Below, one piece after another: positions 11,389-25,100 of a stretch of 64,000 nt of DNA. A program made the position numbers and the translations under genes. Positions within the stretch are counted from its first letter, which is position 1. Each line of letters opens with the position of its first letter. The notes beneath the pieces were generated by a model. It ran no database searches. It had not been told where the DNA came from and worked only from the letters and a program-made list of their open reading frames with translations. The DNA is taken from positions 19,561,537 to 19,625,536 of the forward strand of contig CP093829.1 in NCBI GenBank assembly GCA_033063855.1. The letters are read 5' to 3'. The DNA comes from Smittia aterrima. Lineage: Eukaryota > Arthropoda > Insecta > Diptera > Chironomidae.

Positions 11389-12967
11389 ATGTTTAAGTTT
11401 TTATTGATACAACTGATTGCCACGATTGGCTTAATCGACATCAGTTGTGCAAGCATAATCAACTCAGCTCGTCATCCAAATGTAATCATCATGCATATCA
11501 ACAATCTGGTAATTGAAAATCAATTTACTTTTAAATGTTGAATTTAATTTGTTGATTTAGTTGTGGAGTGACTTGGGAATTCACGTGAACCGAAAGGACA
11601 GCGAGAACTCAACTCCAAACATCGATTACCTCGCTTACTCTGGAGTCATCTTGAATCGATTTTATGCGAACGGAGGTCTCAACTCACTTCACTCTGGTTG
11701 TCACAACAGATCGCAGTATGGCAATCCAAATTTATTGAAAACTTATTTCGAACGCAACGGCTACAAAATAAATTTTATTGCAAACGAGAATTACGATAAG
11801 ATTGAGGATTTCGAGGAGGGAGTACTTGATGCAATCACAAACGACAATGAACCGTTTTTGACTGTCGTTGACTTTGGAAACCTCGGGACTGATAGTGAGC
11901 TCGTGATTTAATTGAATTTAACGATTCTAATAAATTTTATTTCAGTTAAGATTCCTTTCGTCGATGAAATTGTTGGTTCAACTGTGACGAAGGCTAATCA
12001 ACTGGGAGTGCTAAACGACACAATATTTTTATTTCTCTCCCTGCCCGACAGTGATTCACCGCTTGAGAGAAACATTCGACGCGCAGCATTCATTTACAGC
12101 CCTTTATTGAAGCTTCAACAACGAGTGTCGAATCAAATGATTCACATAATTGATTTGTTGCCTACGCTTGTCAATGCTTCGAATCTTCAATGGCGAACGA
12201 GAGATCGAATTTTTATCGATGGCGTAAATCAGTGGCAAGCACTTAATGAGAACGCAGAGCATCGTTTGAGCATTTACGGCGACAATTTCTTTATCAATAA
12301 CAACTGGAAACTGTCATTCGGTGTTGACGACGGAGGCGACTCTTACGGAAGCATCGAAAATGAAATCATGGAGAGTGATAAGGACATGACTGACTTAAGT
12401 GACTTAAACACGTACGTGAATTCCATTCTCGCATCGGAAATTTATCTCTTACTCAACAAAATCCCCTCGGAGAGGATTCTGTTACTGAGAAATCGAGCGA
12501 TGGTTCACTGCAATTTGAGGGATATTGATGAGTTAGCCGTCAAAAATATCAAGTGCAGCACATCGAGTCCATGCCTTTTTGACTTATTCGAAGATCCATG
12601 TGAGTTTGATAACAAGTACGAAGAGGAATTCGAAGCGAAACGAGTGCAGATGCAAGCAACTTTCCATCAGTTTTTAATCGGAGAGTCAACTGATGACGTT
12701 GGTGTCAAGAGCACAAGTCCAAATGGTGAAGAATCATCGAATGATGGGACAATCACGGGTGTCATTCTTGGAGCGACAGTCGTTGGTTGCATTCTCATTT
12801 TTATCGTCGTTGTTTGCGTCAAGGAAAGATGCAATAACAAGAGGAGCGTCTACTACGATAAGTCAGAAGAAGCTTCTTCAAAGAAGAAGAATGAAAGCTC
12901 AAGAGCTGCCACACCGGAAACTTCAAACGGGATTGCTGTGGTCAGCTCTTCGAAGTTATATATTTAA
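11389..12967 (+). CDS. Arylsulfatase-like pseudoenzyme, type I membrane protein
   Basis: Three exons, 11389-11508, 11561-11894 and 11946-12967, give 491 aa. Both introns are 51-52 bp, GT-AG and frame-keeping. A hydrophobic signal peptide fills residues 1-22. The sulfatase (alkaline-phosphatase superfamily) fold is traced by PNVIIMHINNL (28-40), WSDLGIH (42-48), STPNIDYLAYSGVILNRFY (57-75), then NDTIFLFLS, AAFIYSPLL, MIHIIDLLPTLV, IDGVNQWQAL and NNWKLSFG, in the order seen in arylsulfatase B. Catalytic parts are missing: the metal-binding Asp pair is N38-N39, the C-x-P-S-R formylglycine core is absent and apparently partly deleted, the GKWHLG segment is gone, and the late SDNG metal motif reads LSLPDSD. 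One membrane helix (about 419-442) follows a Ser-rich stalk. The 49-residue cytoplasmic tail has a YY pair and ends SKLYI. It is not a broken gene: frames and splice sites are intact. A binding or scaffolding role is inferred. Poly(A) signal at 13003. Confidence 0.85.
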
Positions 12968-15900
12968 ACTCGAAATGATTGTTAGAAATGTATTGAAAAA
13001 CCAATAAAAAGTTAATTTATCAATTTAATTGAATGATTCAAGGCGAGTCGACTCAAGGTCTGATCAGTTTATGACGATTATTCAATATCTTATCAGTTTT
13101 GAAGAAGAAATAAAAGCCAAACAACGTCATTGACAGACAACTCATGAAGGTTCTCAAAAGGAGGATTCGAAATTAAAAGTCTAAGTAATTAGTCAGAGCT
13201 TTGACTGCAGAACTAACTTCTCTACCCTCCAGCAAATGTAATTAGCAATTCTTTCAAACGGAAAAAAGAAAAAAGTTTTCCAATTTGTTAACAGTCACAA
13301 AAAATAATTTAATGACGATTTCTTTCTCAATTTATTCAACGCTCTGATTGAATTTATTTCTTCTTTGAAAGGACTTGAAAAAATGTGTTTAACTGAAGAA
13401 GTTGAGCGGTGCGTTGGAAAGCTTCGTTAAAAATTGTTGCAGCAAAACTTCATCGAAAGAAACTTTCGTTGCTTTGTTGGGGAAAATATTTTTCTATTAA
13501 ATTCGAAAACAAATTTAATCAAAAGTCTCCGAACAGTTCAGGTGGAAGCTCTGATAAAGTTTTGAATCAAAAATTGCTTGCAGCTTGAGATAAACAAGAA
13601 ACCATTGAAGCTTTAAAATTTCTCTTTAAAATTTCATTCACAACAAAAAACTTTAAATCAATCGCTTCCCTCCACGAACAACAGTCAACCGACGTTCCAA
13701 TTTATAAATTACCCAACAGTTTATTGTTTTTCCATCTCCACAAATTTCCCGAACCCAAAACAGGAACAAATCCGCAAATAAAGGTTTTCGAAATGATTAT
13801 TAGTTCAAATATATTATTCGTGAGGGAGTGAAGACCGAAGCACGAGCAAAAAACGGAAGCGAGAGTGAAGCGATTATCGTGAATAAATTGGAAAACAAAA
13901 GCTCTCCTTGGATTTCCTCTTTTCTGTTTGTAATAAATTTGAGAATTTTTCTTGGGCGGAATTTATTTTATTGCTCAATGAGCCGCTTATCGATCAGCTT
14001 CATCACAGCTTGTATCTTAACTTCGTTAAGCCTCTATTATCTGGAACTAATGAATTGTTAAGCTCATCGTTCACGAGAAGTTCGACTTCTACTCGAACTA
14101 TCTAGTTTTCGTTTGGAAAAATCTTCAAAGCTCTTGGGAGTCGTTCAAACCTTTCCCGCCCTTAACTAGAAGCAAATCGGTTTCGATTTTACTCGTTTTA
14201 TGCTAGCTGATCGACGAGAACATAAATCCATCGTGAAACCCGATACATAGAGTCAAATTATCATAAGTTATTTCGAGTATAAATCTTTCGACGTTCGAAG
14301 CGTCGGTCTGAAAGCCAATAAAGTAGTTGCGCCTTTATCTTATTAAAAACCAATAAACTGATGCTGAGGTGCCTTGAGCTGATTAAATATGCAACGCAGG
14401 CTGTTATGTCGGCATCAATTTGGGATTTTCTATTTCAAAGTGTTTCATTCATTCACAGCTTTCGATGAAGAGAAGAAAGGTTTGAGTGAGTGAAACTTTT
14501 CAAGAGATCAATCGAGTCTTTCAACAAATCAACTTCGATTAAGTGAATGTCTTAAAGTCTTCATCTTTAAGACTTTTTCGTTTAATTTCAGATTCAAGAA
14601 CAAGAAAAGCTTCTCATGAGACTCGTGCCTTACTCAATAATTTTCCTCGTGAATCACTTTTGAGTCATCCTGTGAACCTTCGTGGAAATTCAGAACTCTG
14701 ATAAGACTTTCCCAAGAGAAATAAAAAAATCTTTCCATCAGGACTTTCCTCTCTTCTCTTGTTCAACAGTGAAGTTATGTTTTTATCAGTGACAAGCTTT
14801 CATGCTTTTATGAGTCATGCGCTGAATGAGAGCTTTCCAATGCAGCTTCCCTCTCCGAATGGAAAGCTTCCTTCATCATCCAGTGCAAGTCGTCTCGCTT
14901 TGATATCGCTGGAATGCTTTTTCACGCCAGTCCTTCGCGAGATTCGGTCAAAGATGTTGATTGTAAAGTCAATATTTGTTCGCTCTTCATAGAATTGAAT
15001 TACCTTCTTTGACCTATAATTTGTTTGATTCTTACAGTCGATTTGGAAAGTTTAAAGTGAGCAGAAAATTGCTATCGCGAAAGTTAGCGAGAGCTTAGGC
15101 CAAAGCCGATACGGCGAGTGAAAATATGTTGAGAAAAAAAGAAGAGATGAAGAAGTAGGCCATAAAGAAAAAATTATGTGTCTGTAAAGACAAGCTAACG
15201 ATTGCTGATAATGGAATTTAATGACATAAATTGTTAACGACAACGCGAGAAGTGAGCATAAATCGGAGGTTCTTAAAGATTTTGTGATGATAATTAAAAA
15301 ATTAAACGGACGAGAGGAGTTTTAAGCAAGAGGCGTACGAGCATGAAAAGTAGTGATAAACTAATTATTGTTTAACGAGCCGAGCGAACGAGGGAAAAGT
15401 TTACGATTGTTTCATTGTAATTTTATTATCGATAATCTAATTATAAGCGACGCGATCTCCGTGAAAGAAGATTTATGTTACGAATGAAATTTTCAATTAG
15501 AGAGAGAAGAATTTTATCGAACAGTTTTATGATTTCCATGAATTGACAAGCAGCACACTCCTTGTCCGCAAGCGAGAGCGATAAAGTTGATTAAAGAGCA
15601 AAGTGGAAAAGTTTAGGAAGCATTAATCAAACATTTTTCATTTCATGGTGGATGAGAATGATTAATCTTTATCTCCGCCTCGGAGATTCTTTCTAATCAA
15701 GACGAAACATTCTCACAGTAACATTTGGATAACAACTGACGTGTTTTGTGAGTTAAAGTGTCGCCTTGACATTCATCAGCATCATATTCGCCCTCCGGTT
15801 TATAAAAGTCAATTTAAACGTCGAGGATTACGTGATGTGTGTAATTTGAACGACAAAATAAATCTGCAAAAGGAAGACACAAGTCAACTTGAGTTGCCTT

Positions 15901-18900
15901 CAAGGCCAAGATAAAAGAGATTGCTTTAAGGAAATTGTTTCGACATAATTAGGAAATTTAATTATATGAAGAAAACATTTATCATTCTCTCTGTTTGCAA
16001 ACATAATTAATGCTCGGATGTCTCAGTGCCATAAAGGAACCCCCTCAATCCAAATGATGTGATTTAAAGCTTGACGAGCAGATTTTCTCCCCAAACAGGC
16101 TCTTAAAGCTTCGATGAAGCTATTAAAAGGCTGTGAGTTTGTTGAGGCTCGAGCTAAATCGGTTAAGCAAAAATTCTCCCGCAGAAAAGTGTGAAAAATG
16201 AATGGAAAAACATATGATACATACGATTATTATGTAAATCCTCGCGCCAGCTGAAGAGAGGAAGAGAAATATATTTTCACATCTTTTTTTTTTCTTTGGC
16301 AAAGTAAACGGAACTGTGTGAAGGTTGATATATTGAGGAAAGAGCTCTATTGAAAGGCCTAACGTGTGAGACGAAAAATAACACGAACTCACACTCGCCG
16401 GGGGAAGAGAGAAAGGCATCGCCATAAAGATAAAAGTTGGAGCAAATAAATTATGCGGAAAAGTGTCTGATAACAAGAAAAAAGTGAAATCATTTGTTCA
16501 GAATTTTCATCCTTGGAATTTATTCTCTTGCCTAGCCTCGGTTCTTGTGGGGATCGTGGATGGGAATGTTTCAATATATTTTTAGTATCATCACAGAAAT
16601 TGATTAAATTCCATCGCTCCCTTTCGCAGATGAGCATGAGAGGCTGATGATTGTTTTGTGTTTTTCTTCCAGTGTTGGCTCCGTGTTGAGTTTGTAGCGG
16701 AAGAGGAGAGAAAAAAAAAGTAATCACGAACGAAGGCAGACAGTGAAGAAATCGTGAAGTTTATAAAGAAAAATAAAAAATAAAGAGAAAAACCAACAAC
16801 TTTAATAAAGCTTTCATCGGGATTTTCTTCATACTTCTTTTGGAAGATTAATGAACTTTTGAAACATACAAATGTAAGTAAAACACTTTCTGTCTTAAGC
16901 ATTCAACTAAAACTTCCCTCAGAGGGAAAAACAAAAACTGTTGGAGCTTCACTCGAAAGACCTTGCTAACGATTCAAGAAACCGCCAAATGAGGTTTTCT
17001 TTATGTTTTGAATGGTAATTTCGCGGAAAGTTCGTATGAGGCGGAATATAAATTGAAATGTTATAAGTTTAATGTTTTCCCAGTGAGAGGGGAAGGAAAG
17101 TTTCAGCCTATCAAATACAGAATTCATTTAAACTGTCAAGGGAACGTCGTTTAGATCGTTCATCAAAATCTCTTTCTTTGTGATCTTTAAATTTTTGCTT
17201 CTTCTCCTTAAAATCAATTTCAAGTAAAAAAAGTTTCTCCCACAGACACAAAAGTTTGATAACTTTCTTTACACTTCGCTCACCGTCTTTTCTCTCTCGT
17301 AAGTTTCCGCTGTACGAGCAGAAATTCCAATTAAAATTTTCCAAAGAAGCCCGCATTCCTAGTTCTGCTGAGCGTTTCAAATTAGACTTCTTGTTGAGCT
17401 TCCCATCTGAATTCGTTCGTGTGAAAATTACGTCGTTTAAGATACATCAAGAGTTAAAGAAACCAATTATCGCAAGTTTAAAGCTTCTCGTTCGCACGAG
17501 TTCGATCTTACTTCTAAATGTGATCCACAAGAGAGAAGCGACTAAAAGACTGAAAGCTATTTTCTGAATTCCTATTCACGAGACAATGAAAGTCTCTCAA
17601 ACGACGACGTCGAGTACTTCAAATTTCAATTCAGCAATTCTTTCTCATTGAAAGAAGAATTTAATAAAAACTTTCAATATCGAGACTACAAGTTTGTCTA
17701 GCGTCAATATTTAAATCTTTGATGTTTCTATTAAATTCATAATTCTCAGTCGAGTTAAATCCTTCCGACTGGTCTCGGAAGGAATTATTTTCTTTGCGCT
17801 TTTCTCACGATGACATTATTTATGAAGCTTCTTTCTGCTTGCTCAAATAATCTTCTCAGAGTCGTTTTGATCAGAAGAATTAATTTGAATCTTTCAAGTC
17901 GGAAAAATGTTTCTTTTCTTATTTATTCGCAACAGTTTGAGCAGCTTTTCCGGTTGGGAAGAATTTCAAGACTCGATTCTCGACTGAGAGAAGTCAATTC
18001 AGACAAAACTTTTGAATCTTTCCCTCATAGTGAAGATATTTGTCGTCTTCAATTTCTGTGGAATTTATTTTGTTTCTACAACGTCTGTCAGTTGTTCTTC
18101 TCGCTGGAAAAGAAAATAAAAACTCCTGAAAGCAAGTGTCGGGGAAAATTCCTTCATTTCCTTGAAGACAACTTTAAATTTATCATCCGCCGTCTCTTCA
18201 AGTCGCTTTGGTATCTCTTTTAATTTATTCTTATCTCTTTCGTTCACTCGCAATTTAAGAGCGCGCTTTGAAGTTGACCCACGAAAATTCATTTTCCGTC
18301 CTACGAGCGTAACATTTTGTAATTAAAAACTTCAGGAGATTTAATCACAAATCTTTCTTTGCAAAGAAAAAAAAAGTTGGTTTGTCGCTGAACTGTCGTC
18401 GATCATGAATTTTAGAATAATTAGGCAAATCAACGATTTATTCAGCTTTGACTGAATATCAATTCCTTTAACGCGATTGCTGTTCAAATTATGCTTTTTC
18501 ACCCTCACTCTCGATTAATTCCAACTCAGCATTCGTCTATCGTCTGACTAGACGGAACGGACGAAGCGACATAAAAATATAATGGCAGATTCAACACAAT
18601 TCATTTTGATGACGAGATTGTTGTTTCACTGTCTCCCAAATAGGATTTTTTCTTCATAGACTTTTGAGGAGATTAAAGTCGCAAAAATTCAAATTGATTC
18701 TCTTCTCTTGGGGTTTTCTTTTTGTTAAAGTCTTGTGAGCAGATGGAAATTTAAGAATCTTCTCTGAAACAATCGATTGACAAGATTTCTTCGGAGTTGC
18801 TGTGCAATTTGTAAGGCAATTACCTGTCAAGACGAAAAGAGGAAGTTTCCAAATTGATTGATCTCAGCTGCGATAAATATTCAGCGAGAATTTGTTGGAA

Positions 18901-21900
18901 TGAGCGAGACGAAAGCAACGAGAAGAAACAAACACTAATAAACATGTCATCATACATCATTCACCTCCTTCACATGTCTTCCGTCTTCCTTCCACTCAAT
19001 CACAATCCTTCTCGTCCCGACACTTGCAAAAAAGGTTCTTCTCAAAGGGTTGGCGTAAAAATGCTTTAGAGTGAATTCACGTTCTCTTCAAGTTATGATG
19101 TGCTGAACTGTAATGATACTAGTTGAATGATCCGTCGTGATGTTGATTGCGCAATAGACGAAAGACCAACGGCAACACCCCAGTCGTTTCATGATCGGCT
19201 GACATGCTTTTTTGATAAGAGCTATTCATTCGCGATTCATTTCAAATTTTTTCTTTTTTTTTTCATTATGAGGAACATTCTGGTGAAAGGATGTAAAGAA
19301 AAAATGCATTTGCTGCACACAAAGCCTCTCACTCACTCTTTGCACATCAAGTGCCTACAAATAAGTCCTGCTAACGTCAAACTCCGTTAGTTCCAATTCA
19401 TACTTCGACATGAAAGGTTCAACTTGTAAAATGAATATTGTGTTCAGTTCATTGAGTTAAGAGTTTGTGAGTGAGTTTGCAGTTGTGATGAGGAGAAAGC
19501 TTCTATCGACAATGATTCAAAAGTCAATTTGGCTTTATTTTCTTCAAAAGTCAGTGCAGAAAAAACAAAAGAGAATCGAAGCATTAAAACGCATTGGCAA
19601 GAGAATGATTCGAAGGAAGAAGAAGAAAGTTTTTTTTTCCATAAGGTAACGAGAAACATAAATTTCATTTCAATCGTATTTGTTCGAGATTTAAAGAATC
19701 GAAACTTGTTTTCCTTCTTCGATGAGAAGCTTTCCATTTGGCTCTTCTTAAGGTTTAGCTCTCGTTTTTCATGCTACATGCTTCAATGCTTCTCTACTTT
19801 CGAAGTTTCTAAAAGTTCATTCGATTGGGAAAGAGAAAGCGAGACTCTGTCAGTCTTCCTCATTCTGCTAGTGTTCGAGAACCTTTTTACTTTATTTTCT
19901 TCTTTCGGAGACTCTCGTATGAATGAAGTTTACGGGATCAAGAAGAAGTAAAAATTGTCGGAGGGTTATTTAAAGGGATGTAAACAATGCCGAATGGCAG
20001 AAAAGGAAATTTTATTTTTAAAGTCCTCTCAACTCACAGAATTTTGTTTCCATCAACGGCAGAGTGGTTGGCAATTAAAGACGAACCCTTCTCGAGATGT
20101 TAAGCAAAAAGGGAGTAAGAGCTTGCTTGACAGGAACAGCTACAACAAACAGTTCGCTCCCTTCAACCTTCGATGTCGTGATTTTCTCGAGTGTTTTTCC
20201 GGGACACAAAGTTTTCGCTCGAAAATTTTGTTTACACTTTCAAGTTTGATGGAAAATGTTGCTAAACGATGTTTCTAGTTCGAAACAAATCCAGGGATTT
20301 GACGAGATCTGATTTATGATTGAGAACATGACAAAAGATTTTTGTTTTAACTGCGGGGAATATTTTGATTAAAATATTTTTTTATTGTTTGAGCGATCAA
20401 CGGCGTTTAATGTCTAAATGAACCTCATCAACTCAGTCTTCACCCCTGATACGGATTTTGTTTAGTTAGCGTCTGTGTTCGAGTATTTTAATCACTTTCA
20501 ACGAAACATCGGCGGGTGAACTTGTCGAGCTGTAACTCACACGATATTAAAGGGTAAAGTCGTGCCATGTTGTTAATTTTAAGCGGCAGCAAATGAAAAA
20601 TGTTCTTATTACGAAAATGTTCCGAATCAATAAATTTTCTATCTTAATGTTTATTGTTTCTTCAACCCCATAAACGAGTTTCCTTCTCTCTCCGCACGAC
20701 GTTCCGCTACGTTTTGTTTCTAAATGTAGCAAGGCTCTTATCGATTTCTACACAGCATCCTTCCCCTTTCAAAGCGAATACTTCGACTATAAGTTCAAAA
20801 GACAGTAACGTTTGACCCAAATACATATTAATCCCATTTAAGTAGATGGCAGCCAAAAAATCCAGTGCGAGATAGTGTAGAGATATGCCGGATAAAACAG
20901 TTTCGCATTATTATGCCAAATGAATAATACTTTTATGTTTAATCCAGAGACAGACACAAATGGAGAACACAGAAACGAAGGCTTAGGGTGGCTAAGTTTG
21001 TCTCTGCTTAAAGAGATCAAGAGGCTAACGGACATTCCGAAAAGGAAAAAAAAGGAAAATTTTTCTTGGAGAGTGTTGAAAGTAATCTGAAGCAAAGGGA
21101 ATCTTCGTTGAACCAAACTCAGCGAAATGATAATTGAAATATGCTTGAGCATAAAATTTTCATCTCTCGCCTTTTTAAAAGCTCTTCGTTGGCTTTCAGG
21201 GAATGAAAATGGACATTAGAGTAAGCTTTGCGACTTGTACCCTTTGTTCTTCTACCTTCTCGCTGTCTCTCGTCGTGTTCTGCTTTTTCCCTTGAATTTC
21301 TGTGATAAATTAAATAAACCGACCACTTTCGCGTAGACTTCCCACGTCGCCATTCAATGTGATAAGAGGAATTAGGTCTAAGCCCCTTCTTTCCTGCTAG
21401 CTCCACTCTCACAAAATAAATCATACAATAGAAGAAGCTTCTTGTTGATTCATCTCATTTCTCTTTTCTTTTCTCGACGAGGTGAAGAAGAGTTGATGAG
21501 GAGCGAATGCGGTTCCTTCACTCTCAAGTCTCATGAAATAAACATTTTCTGATGCTGCTTCATCACTCAATCAAAAGCCTTCGCCTAATTGCGCATCAAA
21601 TATTAAACGTCCATTTTGTTACCACATTGAGTGGCTTATGTCAACCAAATCGCCATGGAAATCATTCAATTACTCAATTGAACGATTCAAAGTGAAAAAT
21701 TAATGAAGTGCATCGAGCAGCCCTAATATCTCATTTTCATTATTATTTTTTTCGTTAAGTTTATTGATTTTATGAGAATCTTCTGTAATTATGTTTGTTG
21801 AGGATGGTTTGGGACTTGGAGATTAGGTCGATTCTCGAGATTGAAGATGGCATCGAGTGTGGTTTGGGGTGGGAAGAAAAGCGAAAGATATTTTACGATA

Positions 21901-22156
21901 AGATGTGTTTGTTAATCGACTAAAAGGATTGCGGACAGAGCTGTAAAATTTATGGAGTGATTATTCTCCGATCCTCAAGAATGTTTCTCGCCTTCGCCTT
22001 CCAGCGTTCGAAGCGATTAAACTTGATATTATTTACTCTCGAATCTGAGCCACAAAGACGTCGGGACTGATTTTCATTTCAACCCATTTATCGTTGCAGG
22101 ACTTTAATCGGACACACCATTAATTTGCTTAGTCTACAATCATCCCGAGGATATAA
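12968..22156. other. Intergenic region without a recognisable gene (9.2 kb)
   Basis: This lies between the sulfatase-like gene and neuroligin. Long frames at 17256-18223 and 19467-20278 are Lys/Arg/Phe/Ser-rich products of purine or pyrimidine runs and overlap frames on the other strand, so I do not call them. Untranslated leader exons of neuroligin may lie here: a good acceptor (tcgttgcag, ending 22099) sits 57 bp before its first ATG. A GC-containing near-palindrome, CGACGTTCGAAGCGTCG, is at 14289-14305. Nothing else is supported. Confidence 0.45.
13003..13008 (+). terminator. Poly(A) signal of the sulfatase-like gene
   Basis: AATAAA occurs 35 bp after the TAA that ends the sulfatase-like coding sequence, which defines a very short 3' UTR. 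Confidence 0.5.
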
Positions 22157-25100
22157 ATGCAAATTAGAACTCAATTAAACGACGACCGTACCCACTCAGT
22201 TTGTGAAAATGTGGTGCAAAAAGTATCTGAGACATCTAACGCTCGTCAAAATGAAAACGGTTGCCATCACAATGACGTCAACAACGAATTCATGTACACT
22301 CAAGTATCCGCCTTGGATAGAGATCGGCATCGACACCACAAGTGGTCGTCACAGTGTTCAATAGATAAACTCAAATGGAATTGTTCATTTCTCATCAAAT
22401 GTTTATTAGTGAACTCGTTCCTGTTGAGACGAGTCGGCTTCGTTTTGTCAAAGTACTTTGGTCGCTACCTAACATTCCAACAACCGACATTGCTTAGACA
22501 AGAGCTGTTATTCTACAGCGTCGTTCATCGTCGGACGGAGCCAACGCATAAAAGTTTAACGGTCGATAAAAACTTCATTCTACTTTCCCTGCACTCCCCG
22601 ACTTCTCTGCTTTGCTGCCATCATCAAGCAAAGTCGACGACGATTTTTTATAGAAAGTTGTATAAAATTTTATGGAATTTATTTTACGAGTATTTTAATA
22701 ACAAAACGAATTGTCATCATCCGCTCTGTCGGCATCATCAACACAAGGAAGATGCGTATTGTGATTTGAGTACAAATAAAAGCAGCTTCAGGAGCCACAA
22801 TCTTCAGCTGCTAATCAACGAGATGAGCGGAGTTGATCATCAAAGTCGCTTACTCGACTTTAAACTTCGAACTCTTAACGTTCTCTACGGAATTCTTCTC
22901 ATCCAACGGCTTGTGATGTACGAATTTAGTGATAATCATCATGTAATGCACTGCATTGTCGTCCACTTGCGAGCGCATAATCAAATGATTTTGAGTGTAA
23001 CTGCAACATGGCATTACGAAAACTATCGTTCTCATGCAAAATTCCAATTGCCGGACGATAAGAGCTGTCGTGAAATCGAAAATGGCATTTCGACAATAGC
23101 AACGACAAGTAATCACAAGCTGAAAGCGCCATCAACGAATGATAATGACGCTTGCCATCAGGAGAGTGAAAAACTCTCGAATTGCTATCAGTATTTCCAT
23201 CGTGCATTCCGCTCTAATGACAGCGTTAAAAGCCATTTGAATGCAATTTTATTTCTCATCATTCTGTGCATTCCTCTCTTGACGTCGGCGTCAAGCGTCC
23301 ACAACTTGAAGTACAGCTCGAATGTGGTGAAGACAAAGTATGGACCGCTTCGAGGAATAATTCTGCGATCTACTCCAACGGTTGAAGGATACTTTGGAGT
23401 GCCCTATGGTAAGTTCTAGTTAATGAATCATCTGCATCATGTGTAGTAGCTTTGAGTATGGTTGATAGCCTTTGCTGGCACAGGAATTCATCTCTGACAA
23501 GTTTTACAACTTTTTTCATTAACTGTTTCGCTCGTTGACATTGTCAAATTTGTGCGATGACAAAACTTGATGTTAATCGAGATGAAAGCTTGCTCAACAT
23601 ATTGCGCAAGAGAGAGCTTCCTTGACAAACGACTAACACATTTCTCTATTCTTCTATCTCGATTTACAGCGACTCCACCGTTGGGAAGCCTAAGGTAAGC
23701 AATAAATTTACATCATAATTATTCATTGTCCCGATAAATAGACAACGAAATTAACGAGCTTCTTAAATAAGAAACGCGATCCTTACTTACTTGTTGCCTT
23801 AAGCTGACTAGCATCTGCATTGTTTCCAACTGGGCGATCAAAGCTTTGTTTGCCCAAAAAAGTTTTCTCTTTTCCGAACAAGCGAGTTAGAGTTCTCCAC
23901 AAAAATTCGAAAGAAAATCTAATTCCGCTTCGGCAGCAACAGCCACACGTAGGAAAAGAAGATTTTTTCTCATGCTTCTATCTCATCTCTCGACCTATTT
24001 AGATACATGCCCCCAGTGACACCGTCGACGTGGAAGAATACACGTCTCGCCGATCATTTTTCTCCAGTTTGTCCGCAAAGCGTGCCAGTGAGCGACACGG
24101 GAATGGAAGCGCTACTGGAAATGCCAAGAGGTCGATTAGCTCAACTACGACGGATGAAGGCGATGCTGTCTAATCATTCGGAAGACTGTCTCTATCTGAA
24201 TATGTATGTCCCTCGTGAAGGTAAGTCCAAAGCTCTGATTAATCATTCACATCACTGACGTCACACACAACTTCATCACAAAAGAAGAACAAAGCTTCGT
24301 TAGGGCAAAAAAGGAAAGGAAAACGAATTACATTAAAGCGGAATGGAGCGTCAAAGTTTTAATATAACACGCGAAGGTGAATGATAAGAAGAAGAAGAAG
24401 AAGCTTCTTCTCCCACCGAAATGAATTACAGTTTGTGCAGATGATGTGCGAGAAAAGACATTTGTGATAAGCGAAAGTTCATCAGTCAGCAAAGTCAAAC
24501 GTAATTGCACAAGTAACGAGACAAAATAAATTTTCGACGCTGCTTCTTGTTTGTCTTCGCATTTTGGATTAAAAACGACACTCGAGAGCTAACAAACGAT
24601 ACCAGCGTGAGAGCTGTTTGTATTTTCCAAGCGCAAGAAAACCCGTGAGCATGATTGATGAGACTCATTTCTGTACAAACATCGTTAATCTATCAAGACC
24701 TCGACACATGTTTAATTGCAATTCGAAATCGTTCACGAAAGCTACAAGAGACACATTGGGAGGGAAACCCTTTTCCACTTACTTGAAGGTGACACTTTTG
24801 TTTGTTCTCAGAAGATTTAAACTTTTCTTTTTTGTGTTATCGTTTCTCGAGGAGTGAACGCTCGAGGAGTCGAGAAGGAAAAAGAATTTTAGAAAAATAT
24901 GTCAAAGATTATCAAGCTTATTGTGATTTTGATGAATTGCAGAAAGAGAAACAAACTTTTGTAAAGTCTTTAGGCTGTGCGGGTTAAGACAACGACTTGG
25001 AAGGTTTTTGGGGAAGTTGAAGAGAAATCTTGAAGATGGCCCGCCTTGGCTTAGCAAAACTTTGTCCAACAAATTAATTTAAAACTCTCTCATTGCGCGT

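Noticed and set aside
17256..18223. Overlapping 100-140-codon frames on both strands
   Set aside because: Composition is Phe/Ser/Leu/Lys/Arg-driven by purine and pyrimidine runs, both strands are open, and no family features are visible.
19467..20278. Chain of plus-strand frames of 60-140 codons
   Set aside because: Low-complexity Lys/Glu/Phe-rich translations with several overlapping frames; no believable exon joins.
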